43,760 nt of DNA from Bradyrhizobium sp. JYMT SZCCT0428 (GCF_018131075.1 NZ_JAFCLS010000058.1:1-43760), one strand, 5' to 3'. Positions 33,438 through 41,064 are shown, counted from the first letter of the stretch. Translations and numbers: made by a program. Notes: a model not told the origin generated them from the sequence alone.

Positions 33438-33734
33438 ATGGCTGATCGGCTCGCCATGAGCGTTGTCGAGGGGGACCTGATCTTGGAGACCCTCGCGCAT
33501 ACTCATGGGAATAGAACCGTGACGGCGCAACTGCTTGGCGTTTCAGTGCGGTCGCTTCGGAACAAGATCTCCGAATATTCCGCAAAGGCTTTTCACATCC
33601 CTCGTCACGAAACGCGCGGTAAGAGCGCCGAAACAATAGTCGCCACGAACACGCTTCCGAAAGATAAGGCAGCGGCCATGCCGGTTGCGCTCGCGTTCAT
33701 GTGTCGGGTCGCCGCGTCAGATTGCGGCTCTTAG
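33438..33734 (+). CDS. Fis-type helix-turn-helix domain, possibly a remnant of an NtrC-class regulator
   Basis: A 98-residue frame whose core (GDLILETLAHTHGNRTVTAQ, LLGVSVRSLRNKISEYS) is the Fis-type DNA-binding domain that ends NtrC-class activators, closest in look to FlbD of flagellar regulation. The AAA+ and receiver parts are absent. It might be a stand-alone DNA-binding protein or the end of a lost activator. The ATG at 33438 lacks a clear ribosome site. The last 50 residues are not conserved. Confidence 0.6.
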   Translation: MADRLAMSVVEGDLILETLAHTHGNRTVTAQLLGVSVRSLRNKISEYSAKAFHIPRHETRGKSAETIVATNTLPKDKAAAMPVALAFMCRVAASDCGS

Positions 33735-34217
33735 TTCGTTCGCGGGTTGCGTCGGTGGTGTTGCTGATGTCATAAGATCGCCCTTCTTGTCCGAGGTTAC
33801 CCATCACCAGGTTCGGCGGTGTCGCGGGCCAGCATAATCATGCTGGCGCCGCGCATCTCTTTGGCGGCGATCATTTCTTCGCGCAGACGGGCAGTGACGG
33901 GGGGTGGTCGCCTCCCGTCGGCCGACGGCTCGGCTGCTTTTCTGGATTTCCGATATTAACGGACGTGTGTTAGGGAGTACACGAAAAGCAAGCTGGGGAG
34001 CTCACCGCGGAGGTACTCCAAAGTAGCTCCGAACGATCAACCGAGTTGCGGTAATCTAACCCGCCGTGGTCGCTTTTCGCGGTGCCCGAGGCTGGAATAT
34101 GCGGCTCCAGCGCAGCCTCCCGGCCCCTGCTGGTTCCGAAAGGAGTGCGTTGCCCAAGCCGGAGAAACCATCCCAGCATTGAGCCCTTGCCAACCAGAAC
34201 GTTTTCGCAAGATAGGT
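33735..34217. other. Region with only weak coding hints
   Basis: A minus-strand scrap (LREEMIAAKEMRGASMIMLA, stop near 33809) looks like the end of a small helical protein without an identifiable start. A 69-codon minus frame at 33970-34179 is not recognised. No other features. Confidence 0.3.
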
Positions 34218-34469
34218 CTAAATGTTGGAGCGGGAGCCATCCGAATAGGTGTGCCGCATTGCAACTTTACCATCGTGCGGTTGGGCGTCGGAGGAAGGAG
34301 CGCAGAGCAACAGCAGGAAGATTGCCCTATTGGCTTGGTAGCTGGCAGCAATTCGGCGGCTTTCAGCGCCCTCCATCACCACCCGCCCATCGGCGGTACA
34401 GACACTCCACTTCCATCGACGACCACGCCTTTTTAGGCGCGCTTCAAACACAGGCAGGGGAGGCAGCAT
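34218..34469 (-). CDS. Small conserved hypothetical protein
   Basis: An 83-residue protein: MLPPLPVFEARLKRRGRRWK, WSVCTADGRVVMEG, then SYQANRAIFLLLLCAPS. It matches a small-protein type of Bradyrhizobium (LKRRGRxWKWxVCTxxGxVVMxG), predicted as a beta sheet plus one helix; function unknown. The start at 34469 is chosen by the family N-terminus; 34478 is an alternative. Confidence 0.7.
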   Translation of the reverse strand: MLPPLPVFEARLKRRGRRWKWSVCTADGRVVMEGAESRRIAASYQANRAIFLLLLCAPSSDAQPHDGKVAMRHTYSDGSRSNI

Positions 34470-34737
34470 TGCGATCATTTAGGTCCCTGCACATGGGTCG
34501 GTCGGTTCTCTCTGCAGGTTCAAGTCCTTACAACATATTTATATTTTGTAATGCGCCAATTGTTCATTGTCCGTCTTGAAATGATCACAAAATAATATTT
34601 GAACCCTAAAGTTATTTGGTATAACTTACTGATCGACTAAACCGTCTGCCTCACAGCGGCGCTTTAGATTTCAGGCAGAGCGCGCGGCGGGATTTAGCTT
34701 TCGCAGCTGTTGGCAACCGAGTGCTGGTCAAAATCAG

Positions 34738-35337
34738 ATGCCGATCCAATCTAACCGCATCGCGCTCTTTATTGATGGCGCAAACTTGCATTCGACGGCG
34801 AGGACGCTCGGCTTCGACATCGACTACAAGCGCCTTCTCAAGGAATTTGATGGGCGCGGTGTTTTACTGCGCGCATTCTACTACCAGGCAATCATCGAAG
34901 ATCAGGAATATTCGTCGATCCGCCCGTTGACAGATTGGCTCAGCTACAACGGTTTCACCGTCGTCACCAAGGCGACCAAGGAATTTGTTGACGCGAGTGG
35001 TCGTCGCAAGGTGAAAGGAAACATGGACATCGAGCTTGCCGTCCATGCCATAGAACTTGCTAGTCAAGTTGACGAGATGTTCTTGTTCTCCGGTGACGGG
35101 GACTTCCGCTCGCTCGTGGAAGCGGTACAGCGTCGCGGCGTCCGGGTTACTGTCATTTCAACTATAGCGAGCCACCCACCGATGATCGCCGACGAATTGC
35201 GGCGCCAGGCTGACGTCTTTATGGACCTTGTAGAGTTGCAGCCCAAGCTCAGCCGTGACCGTCCCGAGCCCCCTGTCCTCGCTCCAACAAGTGCCACAAT
35301 CCAGAGCGCCTCGCGAAATTCCCCCGCCCGACGATAA
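34738..35337 (+). CDS. NYN domain protein (LabA/DUF88-type, PIN-like ribonuclease)
   Basis: A 199-residue protein of the NYN family. The acidic residues expected in the active site are present: D13 in ALFIDGANLH, D97 in KGNMDIELAVHA and D120/D122 in LFSGDGDFRS. The motif RRGVRVTVIS closes the core at about residue 145; the tail after 170 is Pro/Ser-rich and unstructured. Likely a metal-dependent RNA-cleaving enzyme in the cytoplasm. The upstream 250 bp is AT-rich and may hold its promoter. No strong ribosome site at the ATG. Confidence 0.92.
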   Translation: MPIQSNRIALFIDGANLHSTARTLGFDIDYKRLLKEFDGRGVLLRAFYYQAIIEDQEYSSIRPLTDWLSYNGFTVVTKATKEFVDASGRRKVKGNMDIELAVHAIELASQVDEMFLFSGDGDFRSLVEAVQRRGVRVTVISTIASHPPMIADELRRQADVFMDLVELQPKLSRDRPEPPVLAPTSATIQSASRNSPARR

Positions 35338-35618
35338 CAATAGCAACGTGAACGGCTCGTAACGGCGCCTGGGCCACAACGGGTCTCAGCCGAGCATTCG
35401 CGCATTCACGAAGAACGTGTGGGGCGCACGTGAGTGACGCGCGGCGCAAGCTGCCGGGACGGGCATCGCTTCATCGACTACCGCGGTGGGACGCAGCGAG
35501 ACCTGGGTTTTGCACCTCGACCACGCGATCCTCAATGAGTCAGCCCCCTGAAACAAAAGCCCTGATAATTGCCCGGGCTTCAGACTTCGGTCAGAGAGGG
35601 ACAGGGGTCGAAGAACGG

Positions 35619-35795
35619 CTAAATCGCTTCCCACTGCTCAATCGGAAGCTTGCCTTCGTAACTCGTCATCATTTCGGTCGGATTGATTGACCCCTCGACG
35701 CCTGCTTGGGAAGGCGTGAGCACAGTGTGCGACCAGGCAAATGCAACCATGAAAGCAATCGCGAGGGCTCCGGCTGAAAAGGCTAGCTTGCGCAT
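35619..35795 (-). CDS. Small exported or membrane-anchored protein
   Basis: A 58-residue protein with a signal or anchor helix (MRKLAFSAGALAIAFMVAFA) and a short polar tail ending EGKLPIEQWEAI. AAGGAG lies 8 nt before the ATG at 35795, which fixes that start against the upstream one at 35843. Similar short exported proteins are common in Bradyrhizobium; function unknown. Confidence 0.75.
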   Translation of the reverse strand: MRKLAFSAGALAIAFMVAFAWSHTVLTPSQAGVEGSINPTEMMTSYEGKLPIEQWEAI

Positions 35796-35909
35796 CGTTG
35801 GCTCCTTCGTTGCACGAATTCGATGCGGCAAGGATGCGCGCATAGTGTTTCAGGCGTTGGCCATCGCAAGCCAGGGAATGGTGTCGCCGCAGGAATTTTC
35901 GGCTTTGTC

Positions 35910-36156
35910 GGGGAAACTGTTAAGCTGTCGTCGTTCGGCTCGTTCATCGTGCGCAAGAAGAAGCAGCGTGTCGGACGAAATCCAAAGACTGGAACTGAGG
36001 CGACAATTTCGCTGCGTTAGGGTCGTGGTATTCAAACCATCGGCGATCCTGAAACACCGGATAAACGGCAAACCGTCTGGAACAACGGCAACTACGATCG
36101 CGAAGCTGGGCTCTTCAGCACTGCTGCGACCGCGCTCAGCCTATGTCCGCTCTTGA
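35910..36156 (+). pseudogene. ihfA: IHF-alpha (HU/IHF family) relic
   Basis: The remains begin GETVKLSSFGSFIVRKKKQR, VGRNPKTGTEATIS, which is the DNA-binding arm with the conserved Pro, and stop at 36018-36020. After a frameshift the IHF tail continues as VVVFKPSAILKHRINGK. The N-terminal 45 or so residues are missing and nothing suitable precedes. A real IHF-alpha must be encoded elsewhere; this copy is dead. Confidence 0.83.
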
Positions 36157-36171
36157 CGTCCTAGCGGACGT
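36143..36171. repeat. Short palindrome with the ends of the upstream element
   Basis: ATGTCCGCT (36143-36151), 11 bases, AGCGGACGT (36163-36171). These match the inverted ends of the recurrent intergenic element without its middle, as expected of an internally deleted copy. Confidence 0.5.
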
Positions 36172-36194
36172 TGAGCTTGAGCACACCAAAGCGG

Positions 36195-36219
36195 ACCTCA
36201 ACCCTGTGAAGGTTGGGGT
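36195..36219. promoter_or_regulatory. MerR-type dyad ACCTCAACC-N7-GGTTGGGGT
   Basis: A 9-7-9 dyad with one mismatch, the same core and spacer length as the site at 26083. It fits MerR-family operators in geometry, but no cognate gene or clear promoter is adjacent. It lies downstream of the IHF relic. Confidence 0.35.
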
Positions 36220-36363
36220 CAAGGCGACAAGCGCCTTCAAGCAGCTAATATTGAGTTGATCATGCACCGGACGGGGAGCCACAGGGGAGCGGCAAGGCGG
36301 AGCTGCGCGGACAATCGCAACTCCTCTCCGAAAAGTCAGCATGCTGCCTATTCGGCTCTAACA

Positions 36364-36462
36364 ATGGACATTACAGCCAGCTCCGATGTCGTTTGCTTTG
36401 GGCCCAAAAGCGCGGACTCCAAGACCAAAGCCGTAAACGGCGTGACGGCCCTCGTCGATTAA
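36364..36462 (+). CDS. Possible very small ORF
   Basis: A 32-codon frame (MDITASSDVVCFGPKSADSK, ending VTALVD). It looks weakly protein-like; no ribosome site. The rest of the stretch 36220-36618 shows no gene. Confidence 0.25.
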   Translation: MDITASSDVVCFGPKSADSKTKAVNGVTALVD

Positions 36463-36618
36463 GGTTAGCTCTCGAGGCGCGGACTATGCAGCGGACGCGC
36501 ACGTATTAGGAAGCTCGCTTGCCACGATACGAAAGCGAGGCGGCCGGGAGCCGACAAGGGCCGCCAGTTCCAAACAAGGCCGGGAAATCTATATGCTTTG
36601 GCAACGAAAGGGCTTTTG

Positions 36619-36745
36619 ATGCAATTCGATGTTCTCATCGTCGGCGGTGGACCCGCGGGATTAAGTGGCGCGCTCATCTTGGGAAGGTGCCACCGGAAAG
36701 CGCTGCTCTGCGATGAGGGCCGCCAGCGGAATCGGAGCTCACAAC
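36619..36745 (+). pseudogene. N-terminal fragment of an FAD-dependent (thioredoxin reductase-like) oxidoreductase
   Basis: The first 40 or so residues (MQFDVLIVGGGPAGLSGALI, LGRCHRKALLCDEGRQRNR) are a perfect FAD-binding dinucleotide fold with GGGPAG. After RNRSS the similarity ends, while the frame runs on to 36882 with unrelated sequence. A good start (AGGG site, ATG 36619) but loss of more than 250 residues means no enzyme is made. Confidence 0.8.
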
Positions 36746-36814
36746 CGGGGTCGTTTGGAATCTTGGTCGTGCCGTCTGAACGAGCGCACCGCTGTTCACG
36801 CCGCGACCGGCAAT

Positions 36815-37120
36815 TCAATAGCCAAGCAATAACGTTCCAAAATTTGAACCAAGCAATGAGAGCAGGAAAAAGAAGAAGATGAAAAGCAAAATGACCCTAA
36901 AGCAGCCACCTGCTATTCTCGGGGTAGTGGGGCCATAAGTGTAATCGGAAGAATCCGGCACTCGGGGGCCGTAACCGGCCCCACCAAGTATACGACGCAA
37001 CCTTTCTATGGCCCTTGCCCGCGCTACCAATTCATCACTTACAAGGATTCCGCGGAATGAGGGGTCTTGAGCCCCAAGGCCCCCGTCTCTTCGGAGATGC
37101 CGGGCTCCGAGATGGAGCAT
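36815..37120 (-). CDS. Hypothetical tail-anchored membrane protein
   Basis: A 101-residue frame with a basic, charged middle (RAIERLRRILGGAGYGPRVP) and one strongly hydrophobic C-terminal helix (FRVILLFIFFFFLLSLLG) near the end. This predicts insertion by the tail into the inner membrane. The start (37120) is uncertain. No family recognised, but the helix and the conserved-looking YTYGPTTPRIAGG suggest a real gene. Confidence 0.5.
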   Translation of the reverse strand: MLHLGARHLRRDGGLGAQDPSFRGILVSDELVARARAIERLRRILGGAGYGPRVPDSSDYTYGPTTPRIAGGCFRVILLFIFFFFLLSLLGSNFGTLLLGY

Positions 37121-37267
37121 CGCTAGTCGTTGCGCTTTTTCTGGTGCCGCCGCTTCGGACGGTCCCTACGGTAGGACGGGTTGGCGGCGGAGTTATAGTT
37201 ACACCGTATTCAGCACCACATTGTGAGCACTTCGGGCCGTCTAGCCAGCGGCCAGGAGCTGCGCCGT

Positions 37268-37495
37268 CTATGCGATCTGCAGATGCGGCGTTGCAAGCGA
37301 CATTGATCCGGGCCTGCGACGCTCCAATTTTTGTCGATCGAGGATTTGTATCTCTCCGCGAGAGTACTCGATGGCACCGGTCCTCTGCACTTTATTCGCA
37401 ACTTCCGTAACCGAAGTCCTCCGCACCCCCAGCATTTCGGCCAGAAACTGCTGTGTCAGATTAATGGTGTTGCTTCCGCTCGTATCGGCCGTCTG
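37268..37495 (-). pseudogene. C-terminal relic of a Crp/Fnr-type regulator
   Basis: The frame contains LTQQFLAEMLGVRRTSVTEV, then KVQRTGAIEYSRGEIQILDR, the winged helix-turn-helix that ends Crp/Fnr regulators (normally LTQEFLAxMLGVRRxSV). The cyclic-nucleotide-binding part is absent, and upstream sequence is unrelated. It is a truncated remnant. Confidence 0.78.
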
Positions 37496-37693
37496 AATAG
37501 CGCCAGCCGTTCGGGGAGCGATAACTTGTGTTGGATGCGACGCCGTCAAGTGCACCGGAAACAAGGCCGGGCTGAACAGGGGCCAATGCTACGGAAATGC
37601 TCAGTAAGACTGCCAACCTCCTAACGCAGTCAGCACAGGAACTATTATGTTTTCCAAGGGGTGCCATCTACTGGAATCATAGAGGAATATTAA

Positions 37694-37969
37694 ATGCAGG
37701 ACGATAATCTGAACCGAAATACTACCCAAGCTGGCTTAGACCGCACTAACCATCGAGAAGGAATGGGCCGCGGCATGATTGCTCTCATTGCAGCAGTTGC
37801 GGTGATGGCAGTGCTGTTTATGTGGGCGCCTTGGAATGGCCCGCGAGTTGCTGATAACACCGCGCCCGGTACGACCGTCGGTTCGTCGACAACGCGCCCA
37901 TCGACTCCGATTGCTCCAAACACAGCTCCATCTCCCACGACACCGGCAGCGCCTACCACGACGCGCTAA
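37694..37969 (+). CDS. Small single-helix membrane protein with Thr/Pro-rich tail
   Basis: A 91-residue protein: a polar N-terminus (MQDDNLNRNTTQAGLDRTNH), one transmembrane helix (MIALIAAVAVMAVLFMWAP), then a conserved WNGPRVADNTAPGTT and a Thr/Pro/Ala-rich tail, probably periplasmic. GAGGA lies 8 nt before the ATG. GGAAC occurs 56 bp upstream, but the -10 is poor for EcfG. It is a longer paralogue of the protein at 12085-12261. A hairpin terminator follows. Confidence 0.8.
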   Translation: MQDDNLNRNTTQAGLDRTNHREGMGRGMIALIAAVAVMAVLFMWAPWNGPRVADNTAPGTTVGSSTTRPSTPIAPNTAPSPTTPAAPTTTR

Positions 37970-37972
37970 CGA

Positions 37973-38015
37973 AACCGCCGTTGGGACAAAGCTTCTACGG
38001 CGGTTCTCATTTTCG
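37973..38015 (+). terminator. Terminator of the small membrane protein gene
   Basis: A 9-bp perfect stem (AACCGCCGT / ACGGCGGTT), a 15-base loop, then CTCATTTTCGTTTT. It begins 4 bp after the stop codon. Confidence 0.65.
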
Positions 38016-38209
38016 TTTTCAGCCATTTACTGCAGGCCTCTCTGCGCCTCAGCTTACAGCTCGTCGAGAAAGAAAGGACGCGCAAGCTGTCCACAGTCGG
38101 CCTTGTGCCGAAGTGCGGGTGACGCATACCGGGATCTTGCGGTAAACGGACTAACATCTGCAGCGCCGTCGAACCTCAATCCGCAAACTGTTGTTTTCTC
38201 CCACAAATA

Positions 38210-38235
38210 GCCCCGCCCTAACCGGCGGGGTTTTT
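38210..38235 (+). terminator. Intrinsic terminator
   Basis: Stem CCCCGCC/GGCGGGG, loop CTAACC, followed by five T. No confident plus-strand gene lies between the preceding terminator and this one, so its gene is unknown or lost. Confidence 0.7.
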
Positions 38236-38244
38236 CGTCTAACC

Positions 38245-38502
38245 CGCGCGCGCCAAAGGCGCCCCCGTCGGCGCAGTTCGTGAGCGTCTTCTGAGACTGT
38301 CTTTACCAGCGTTCGGCGGTATTGAATGCGATGAGGCGGATCGGGTTGCTGTATTGGCCGCTGAGCAATTCCTTGGATGTTGATTGGTCGTCATCTCATA
38401 CTCCGGCTTTCGCACCAGGCGCGGTCGATCTTGCCGAAGTCATTGGCGACCATAAAGATGGTCTGAATCCTGATTGTCTGGCACGAGCGAGGGAGTACGC
38501 AT
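38245..38502 (-). pseudogene. Decayed small conserved gene
   Basis: The relic keeps a good start (AGGAG, 7 nt, ATG at 38502; MRTPSLVPDNQDS). It then reads, in changing frames, FMVANDFGKIDRAW, KELLSGQYSNPIRLIAFNTA, ERW with a stop, and SEDAHELRR. The intact form is a short Bradyrhizobium protein with the pattern DDFG...RAxRE, GQYxxPxRVxAFNTAEGWS and VSEDxAxEL, function unknown. Several frameshifts show that it is dead. The right end is approximate. Confidence 0.68.
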
Positions 38503-38650
38503 TAATAAACTCCTACGCAAACAGAGCCGTGATTCAAAGGAGTGGATGCCAATACGTTCCGGGAACCTTCGGCATAAACCCGTTACCTCTTCCAGGTCCG
38601 GAACATAAGCGAAGATGCCGGCGTTCACATGCATTGACGGAGACACGGTC

Positions 38651-39106
38651 ATGGCATCGAGCGCGCGCATTTTCTTCGCTGGGGTGGGAACCACTTTCGC
38701 TATCCTCGGGGTTGGCTTTGGCGGCGGGCTTCTCATGGCGAACTCTGCTATCAAGGAACCGACGGGCTATCAGGCCCGCGCAACTGCGCAACCCCCGTCA
38801 CCTGTCAGAGTCATTTTGCCTACGACCGCAGAAGCAGCCCAGCCGACGCCGCAGCCCCAACAGGTGGCTGCAGTTGAATCGGTACCCGAACCGGTGAAGG
38901 AAGTGCAGGCTGAAAAGCGCATGGAGAAGATCGATACTAAAAAGACTGAAGCCGATCTGCGTGAGCGCCGCAAACGGTACGCGGAACGCAAAGCCAAACG
39001 AGAAGCCGCCCGCGCCACGCAACTGGTAGTGCGAGCGCGTACAGATGCACCGATAATGGCATTTGGGGGAGAGAACACTCCGAGCTTGGCACTATTCGGT
39101 AACTAG
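38651..39106 (+). CDS. Membrane-anchored hypothetical protein with charged tail
   Basis: A 151-residue protein: one N-terminal transmembrane helix (MASSARIFFAGVGTTFAILG, VGFGGGLLMA), a Pro/Gln-rich linker (QPTPQPQQVAAVESVPEP), then a highly charged helix (RERRKRYAERKAKREAARAT) and a short conserved end IMAFGGE...LFGN. I recall this layout from Bradyrhizobium proteins of unknown function. GGAG lies about 9 nt before the ATG at 38651; an upstream ATG at 38615 is less likely. Confidence 0.82.
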   Translation: MASSARIFFAGVGTTFAILGVGFGGGLLMANSAIKEPTGYQARATAQPPSPVRVILPTTAEAAQPTPQPQQVAAVESVPEPVKEVQAEKRMEKIDTKKTEADLRERRKRYAERKAKREAARATQLVVRARTDAPIMAFGGENTPSLALFGN

Positions 39107-39404
39107 GACCCATCAGTAATCTGTCATGTGCGCATTGTGAACGTGTGGGTCGGTTGCCTATCGATCGTAGCGCCACAGAAACACCGTGCCTGTCCACTGG
39201 TTGATTGCGTTGGCAACGCGAGACCGGACTACCATCATGTATTTCCATGCGGTCATGCTCCGCGATGTTCGATAAGTCGGCCTCGATGCATCGCTGGATG
39301 GCGGCCCTTTTCTGTCATATAAGCTGACCGTATTTCTCCGGAATAGACGCGCTGTCGATTGCGGCCTTAAAGTGGTTTTTTCTTGCAAAAACATACTTGC
39401 GATC
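39107..39404. other. Region without a recognisable gene
   Basis: A minus-strand frame (ending VFLWRYDR) is not recognised. The region ends with an orphan terminator. Confidence 0.3.
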
Positions 39405-39437
39405 AGCCCGGCAACCAGCTGCCGGGCTTTCGCTTTT
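39405..39437 (+). terminator. Orphan intrinsic terminator
   Basis: A perfect 9-bp stem AGCCCGGCA / TGCCGGGCT, loop ACCAGC, followed by TTCGCTTTT. No plus-strand gene is seen in the 300 bp before it. Confidence 0.65.
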
Positions 39438-39603
39438 CGTCCGGAGCGCGCCAACGGGACGGTCTCACCCGCTTCGAACGGACCGTGAATGCACGGTTCG
39501 TGGAATAAAGTTTTTGGACGGAGAACTAAGGGGAGCGGCTTCAAAGGCGGGCAGGGCGCCTCACGCCTCTACTAACTGAACTTGGCCGCTTTTTGCGGGG
39601 GTA

Positions 39604-39727
39604 TTAGCTGGTCCGGCCGCTGTCCCATTTCACTTTTATTTCGCCATCCACTTCGACAATGTGCCCATCTCGCGGGAGTCTTCCGCGCCACAGGCAGCCC
39701 TACCTGAAGGCCGGTCATGTTGATCAT
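39604..39727 (-). pseudogene. Decayed small beta-barrel-like gene
   Basis: The start MINMTGLQVGLPVARKTPA is in one frame and the end HIVEVDGEIKVKWDSGRTS in another, stop at 39604. Together they resemble short proteins with the pattern MTGFxVGDxV...GxIVEVDGE-x-x-V-x-W-x-x-GRTS. One frameshift near 39665-39675 separates the halves. Confidence 0.55.
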
Positions 39728-39789
39728 GGTGGAGACGGTCGGGGTTATTGGCCGCTTATCTGGGCGGCTGTGGGCCCGGGGGATGATAG

Positions 39790-39943
39790 TCATTCCTGCA
39801 TATGCGCGGCTGCCTCAGCCTGCCGGGCTTTGCGGATTAGATCAACCTGGGTGAGCACCTTGCGCCTGTTTCCGCAGGCGCTGCGTCTCTTCGATCAGGC
39901 GCTGGTCAAGTGGGGTATCATGTCGGATACGGCGTCGTGGCAT
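39790..39943 (-). pseudogene. Decayed small helical gene (MPRRRI type)
   Basis: From ATG 39943 (GGAG site) the frame gives MPRRRIRHDTPLDQRLIEET, QRLRKQAQ and an early stop. The conserved ending LIRKARQAEAAAHMQE follows in another frame to 39790. Intact relatives in Bradyrhizobium (MPRxRIKH...ERLxEEAxR, RKARQAExASHxxEW) are about 65 residues. A frameshift and loss of the last residues make it a relic. Confidence 0.65.
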
Positions 39944-40096
39944 GGGCGCTGCTCCATTCCTAAGGAAGGCGGGAGCGCAACCGGCGTTCTCATCACCGTT
40001 GTAAGCCATTGCCGTGCGATGATACCAATTCAGCGGCGCGATCTATGTCCGGTTCCGGACAGAGCCCCGATTTAATGAAAAGACGGCCCAAGGAGC

Positions 40097-40201
40097 ATGA
40101 ATCCGAACCCCAAAGCCTCCGGGGGAGTAGTGCGTAGAAAACCCACCGGAGCAGTACAGGCGGGTTACAGGCCCCCCGACCTAAGCTGCAGCATTGTTTA
40201 A
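40097..40201 (+). CDS. 34-residue ORF just upstream of cspA
   Basis: MNPNPKASGGVVRRKPTGAV, then QAGYRPPDLSCSIV. It has one of the best ribosome sites nearby (AAGGAG, 5 nt before the ATG) and ends 15 bp before the cspA start. It could be a leader peptide in the cspA message, whose translation affects cspA expression, or a small protein in its own right. No family is recognised. Confidence 0.55.
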   Translation: MNPNPKASGGVVRRKPTGAVQAGYRPPDLSCSIV

Positions 40202-40216
40202 ACGGGAGAGCGGGAC

Positions 40217-40420
40217 GTGGCGACAGGTACGGTGAAGTGGTTCAACGCGACCAAGGGTTTTGGTTTTATTCAACCGGACGGCGGGGGCAATGACGTGTTC
40301 GTCCACATCTCGGCCGTGGAGAGGGCCGGCCTCAGCAATCTGAACGAAGGCACCAAAGTAAGTTATGAAGTGAAGGAAAACCGCGGAAAAATGTCGGCGG
40401 AGAATCTGAGGGTCGGCTGA
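40217..40420 (+). CDS. cspA: Cold shock protein CspA family
   Basis: A 67-residue single cold-shock domain, full length. RNP1 is KGFGFIQ and RNP2 is DVFVHI, preceded by GTVKWFNATKG; the ending KMSAENLRV is standard. It binds single-stranded RNA and DNA and acts as an RNA chaperone in the cytoplasm. The start is GTG at 40217 with GGGAGAG 8-14 nt upstream. The short ORF before it and the structured repeat after it probably belong to the same transcript. Confidence 0.96.
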   Translation: MATGTVKWFNATKGFGFIQPDGGGNDVFVHISAVERAGLSNLNEGTKVSYEVKENRGKMSAENLRVG

Positions 40421-40436
40421 CGGCGACACAATCCTT

Positions 40437-40499
40437 GCGAGGAGCGGGACAGTCCCGGCTAAAGGCCATACGGTGTAACGCCCGTGTGGCCTTAGTCAT
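40437..40499 (+). repeat. Structured repeat, copy A, in the cspA 3' region
   Basis: About 63 bp starting 17 bp after the cspA stop. An odd palindrome CGGGACAGTCCCG is followed by a 10-bp stem (40464-40473 with 40482-40491) and an 8-base loop TGTAACGC. Copy B, inverted, is at 10933-10996. Likely an RNA element or 3' stabiliser/terminator; no T run follows. Confidence 0.75.
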
Positions 40500-40707
40500 G
40501 TTCTGAGCGGCCCGACGGTTGAGCGGCCGGTCGAGCGGCGGGCCAGAAACGCGCCCAACAAAGCGGCTACAATTCCACGCCCGGCCCCACAGGCCTCGAT
40601 CGGTTCGATGTAGTCCGCGGGTTCTCCGCAAAAAGAGCTAGTGGATCAGTTTGATTGCCAGCCTCCGATGCCTAGGAATCGGCGGGTTCCGGACGCATAT
40701 TGAGTAG

Positions 40708-40938
40708 ATGCCGCTCGGCACTAAGACCCTGGTAGTCTTTGTCTGCCCCCAATGCAGTCGGGTTTATCGCGCCATGCAAGAGCGGCGTTCGCCCAGCCGA
40801 CTTGGGATCTTCAAGTGCTGGAATTGCAGTGCCGAGATTTTCCGATGGTCCAGCTATTACGATTATTTGGACTGGAGCCAGTTTGAACCAAATCACCCGT
40901 CAGGAGATGGAAAAATTAATATGACCAAAGGCCCTTAG
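40708..40938 (+). CDS. Small zinc-ribbon-like conserved protein
   Basis: A 76-residue protein with two CxxC pairs (FVCPQCSRVYRA and FKCWNCSAEIFRW) and the conserved end SSYYDYLDWSQF. It should bind zinc. It is of a type common in Bradyrhizobium, function unknown. The ribosome site at ATG 40708 is weak. Its last bases overlap the ligase relic on the other strand. Confidence 0.75.
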   Translation: MPLGTKTLVVFVCPQCSRVYRAMQERRSPSRLGIFKCWNCSAEIFRWSSYYDYLDWSQFEPNHPSGDGKINMTKGP

Positions 40939-41031
40939 CTAAACGCGTGAAGGCCGTCGAAGTCGGAGATCCCGTCAACACCAAGCAGCACCGCCTCGCC
41001 ATCTAAACGCATGCGGGATACATAGGCGGGC
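40935..41031 (-). pseudogene. Scrap of an ATP-dependent DNA ligase
   Basis: About 30 codons: RLDGEAVLLGVDGISDFDGL, then H and a premature end at 40935. This is the DGE(A/V)V...G-x-SDF-x-x-L block (second ligase motif region) of LigD-type ligases. Everything else of the ligase is missing. Its plus-strand overlap with the zinc-ribbon gene is only 4 bp. Confidence 0.6.
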
Positions 41032-41064
41032 ATGCTGGAAATGCGAAGCGATTATGCCGCCTCG

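Noticed and set aside
34519..34540. tRNA T-loop-like GGTTCAAGTCC
   Set aside because: The T stem pairs at only three positions, and no D or anticodon arm is found upstream.
38560..38583. GGAAC ... CGTT before the gene at 38651
   Set aside because: The spacer is only 14 bases, outside the 16-17 required for EcfG.
40501..40640. Minus-strand frame with a hydrophobic stretch (GIVAALLGAFLARR) after the cspA repeat
   Set aside because: No start codon or ribosome site found; could be a membrane-protein scrap, but support is too thin.
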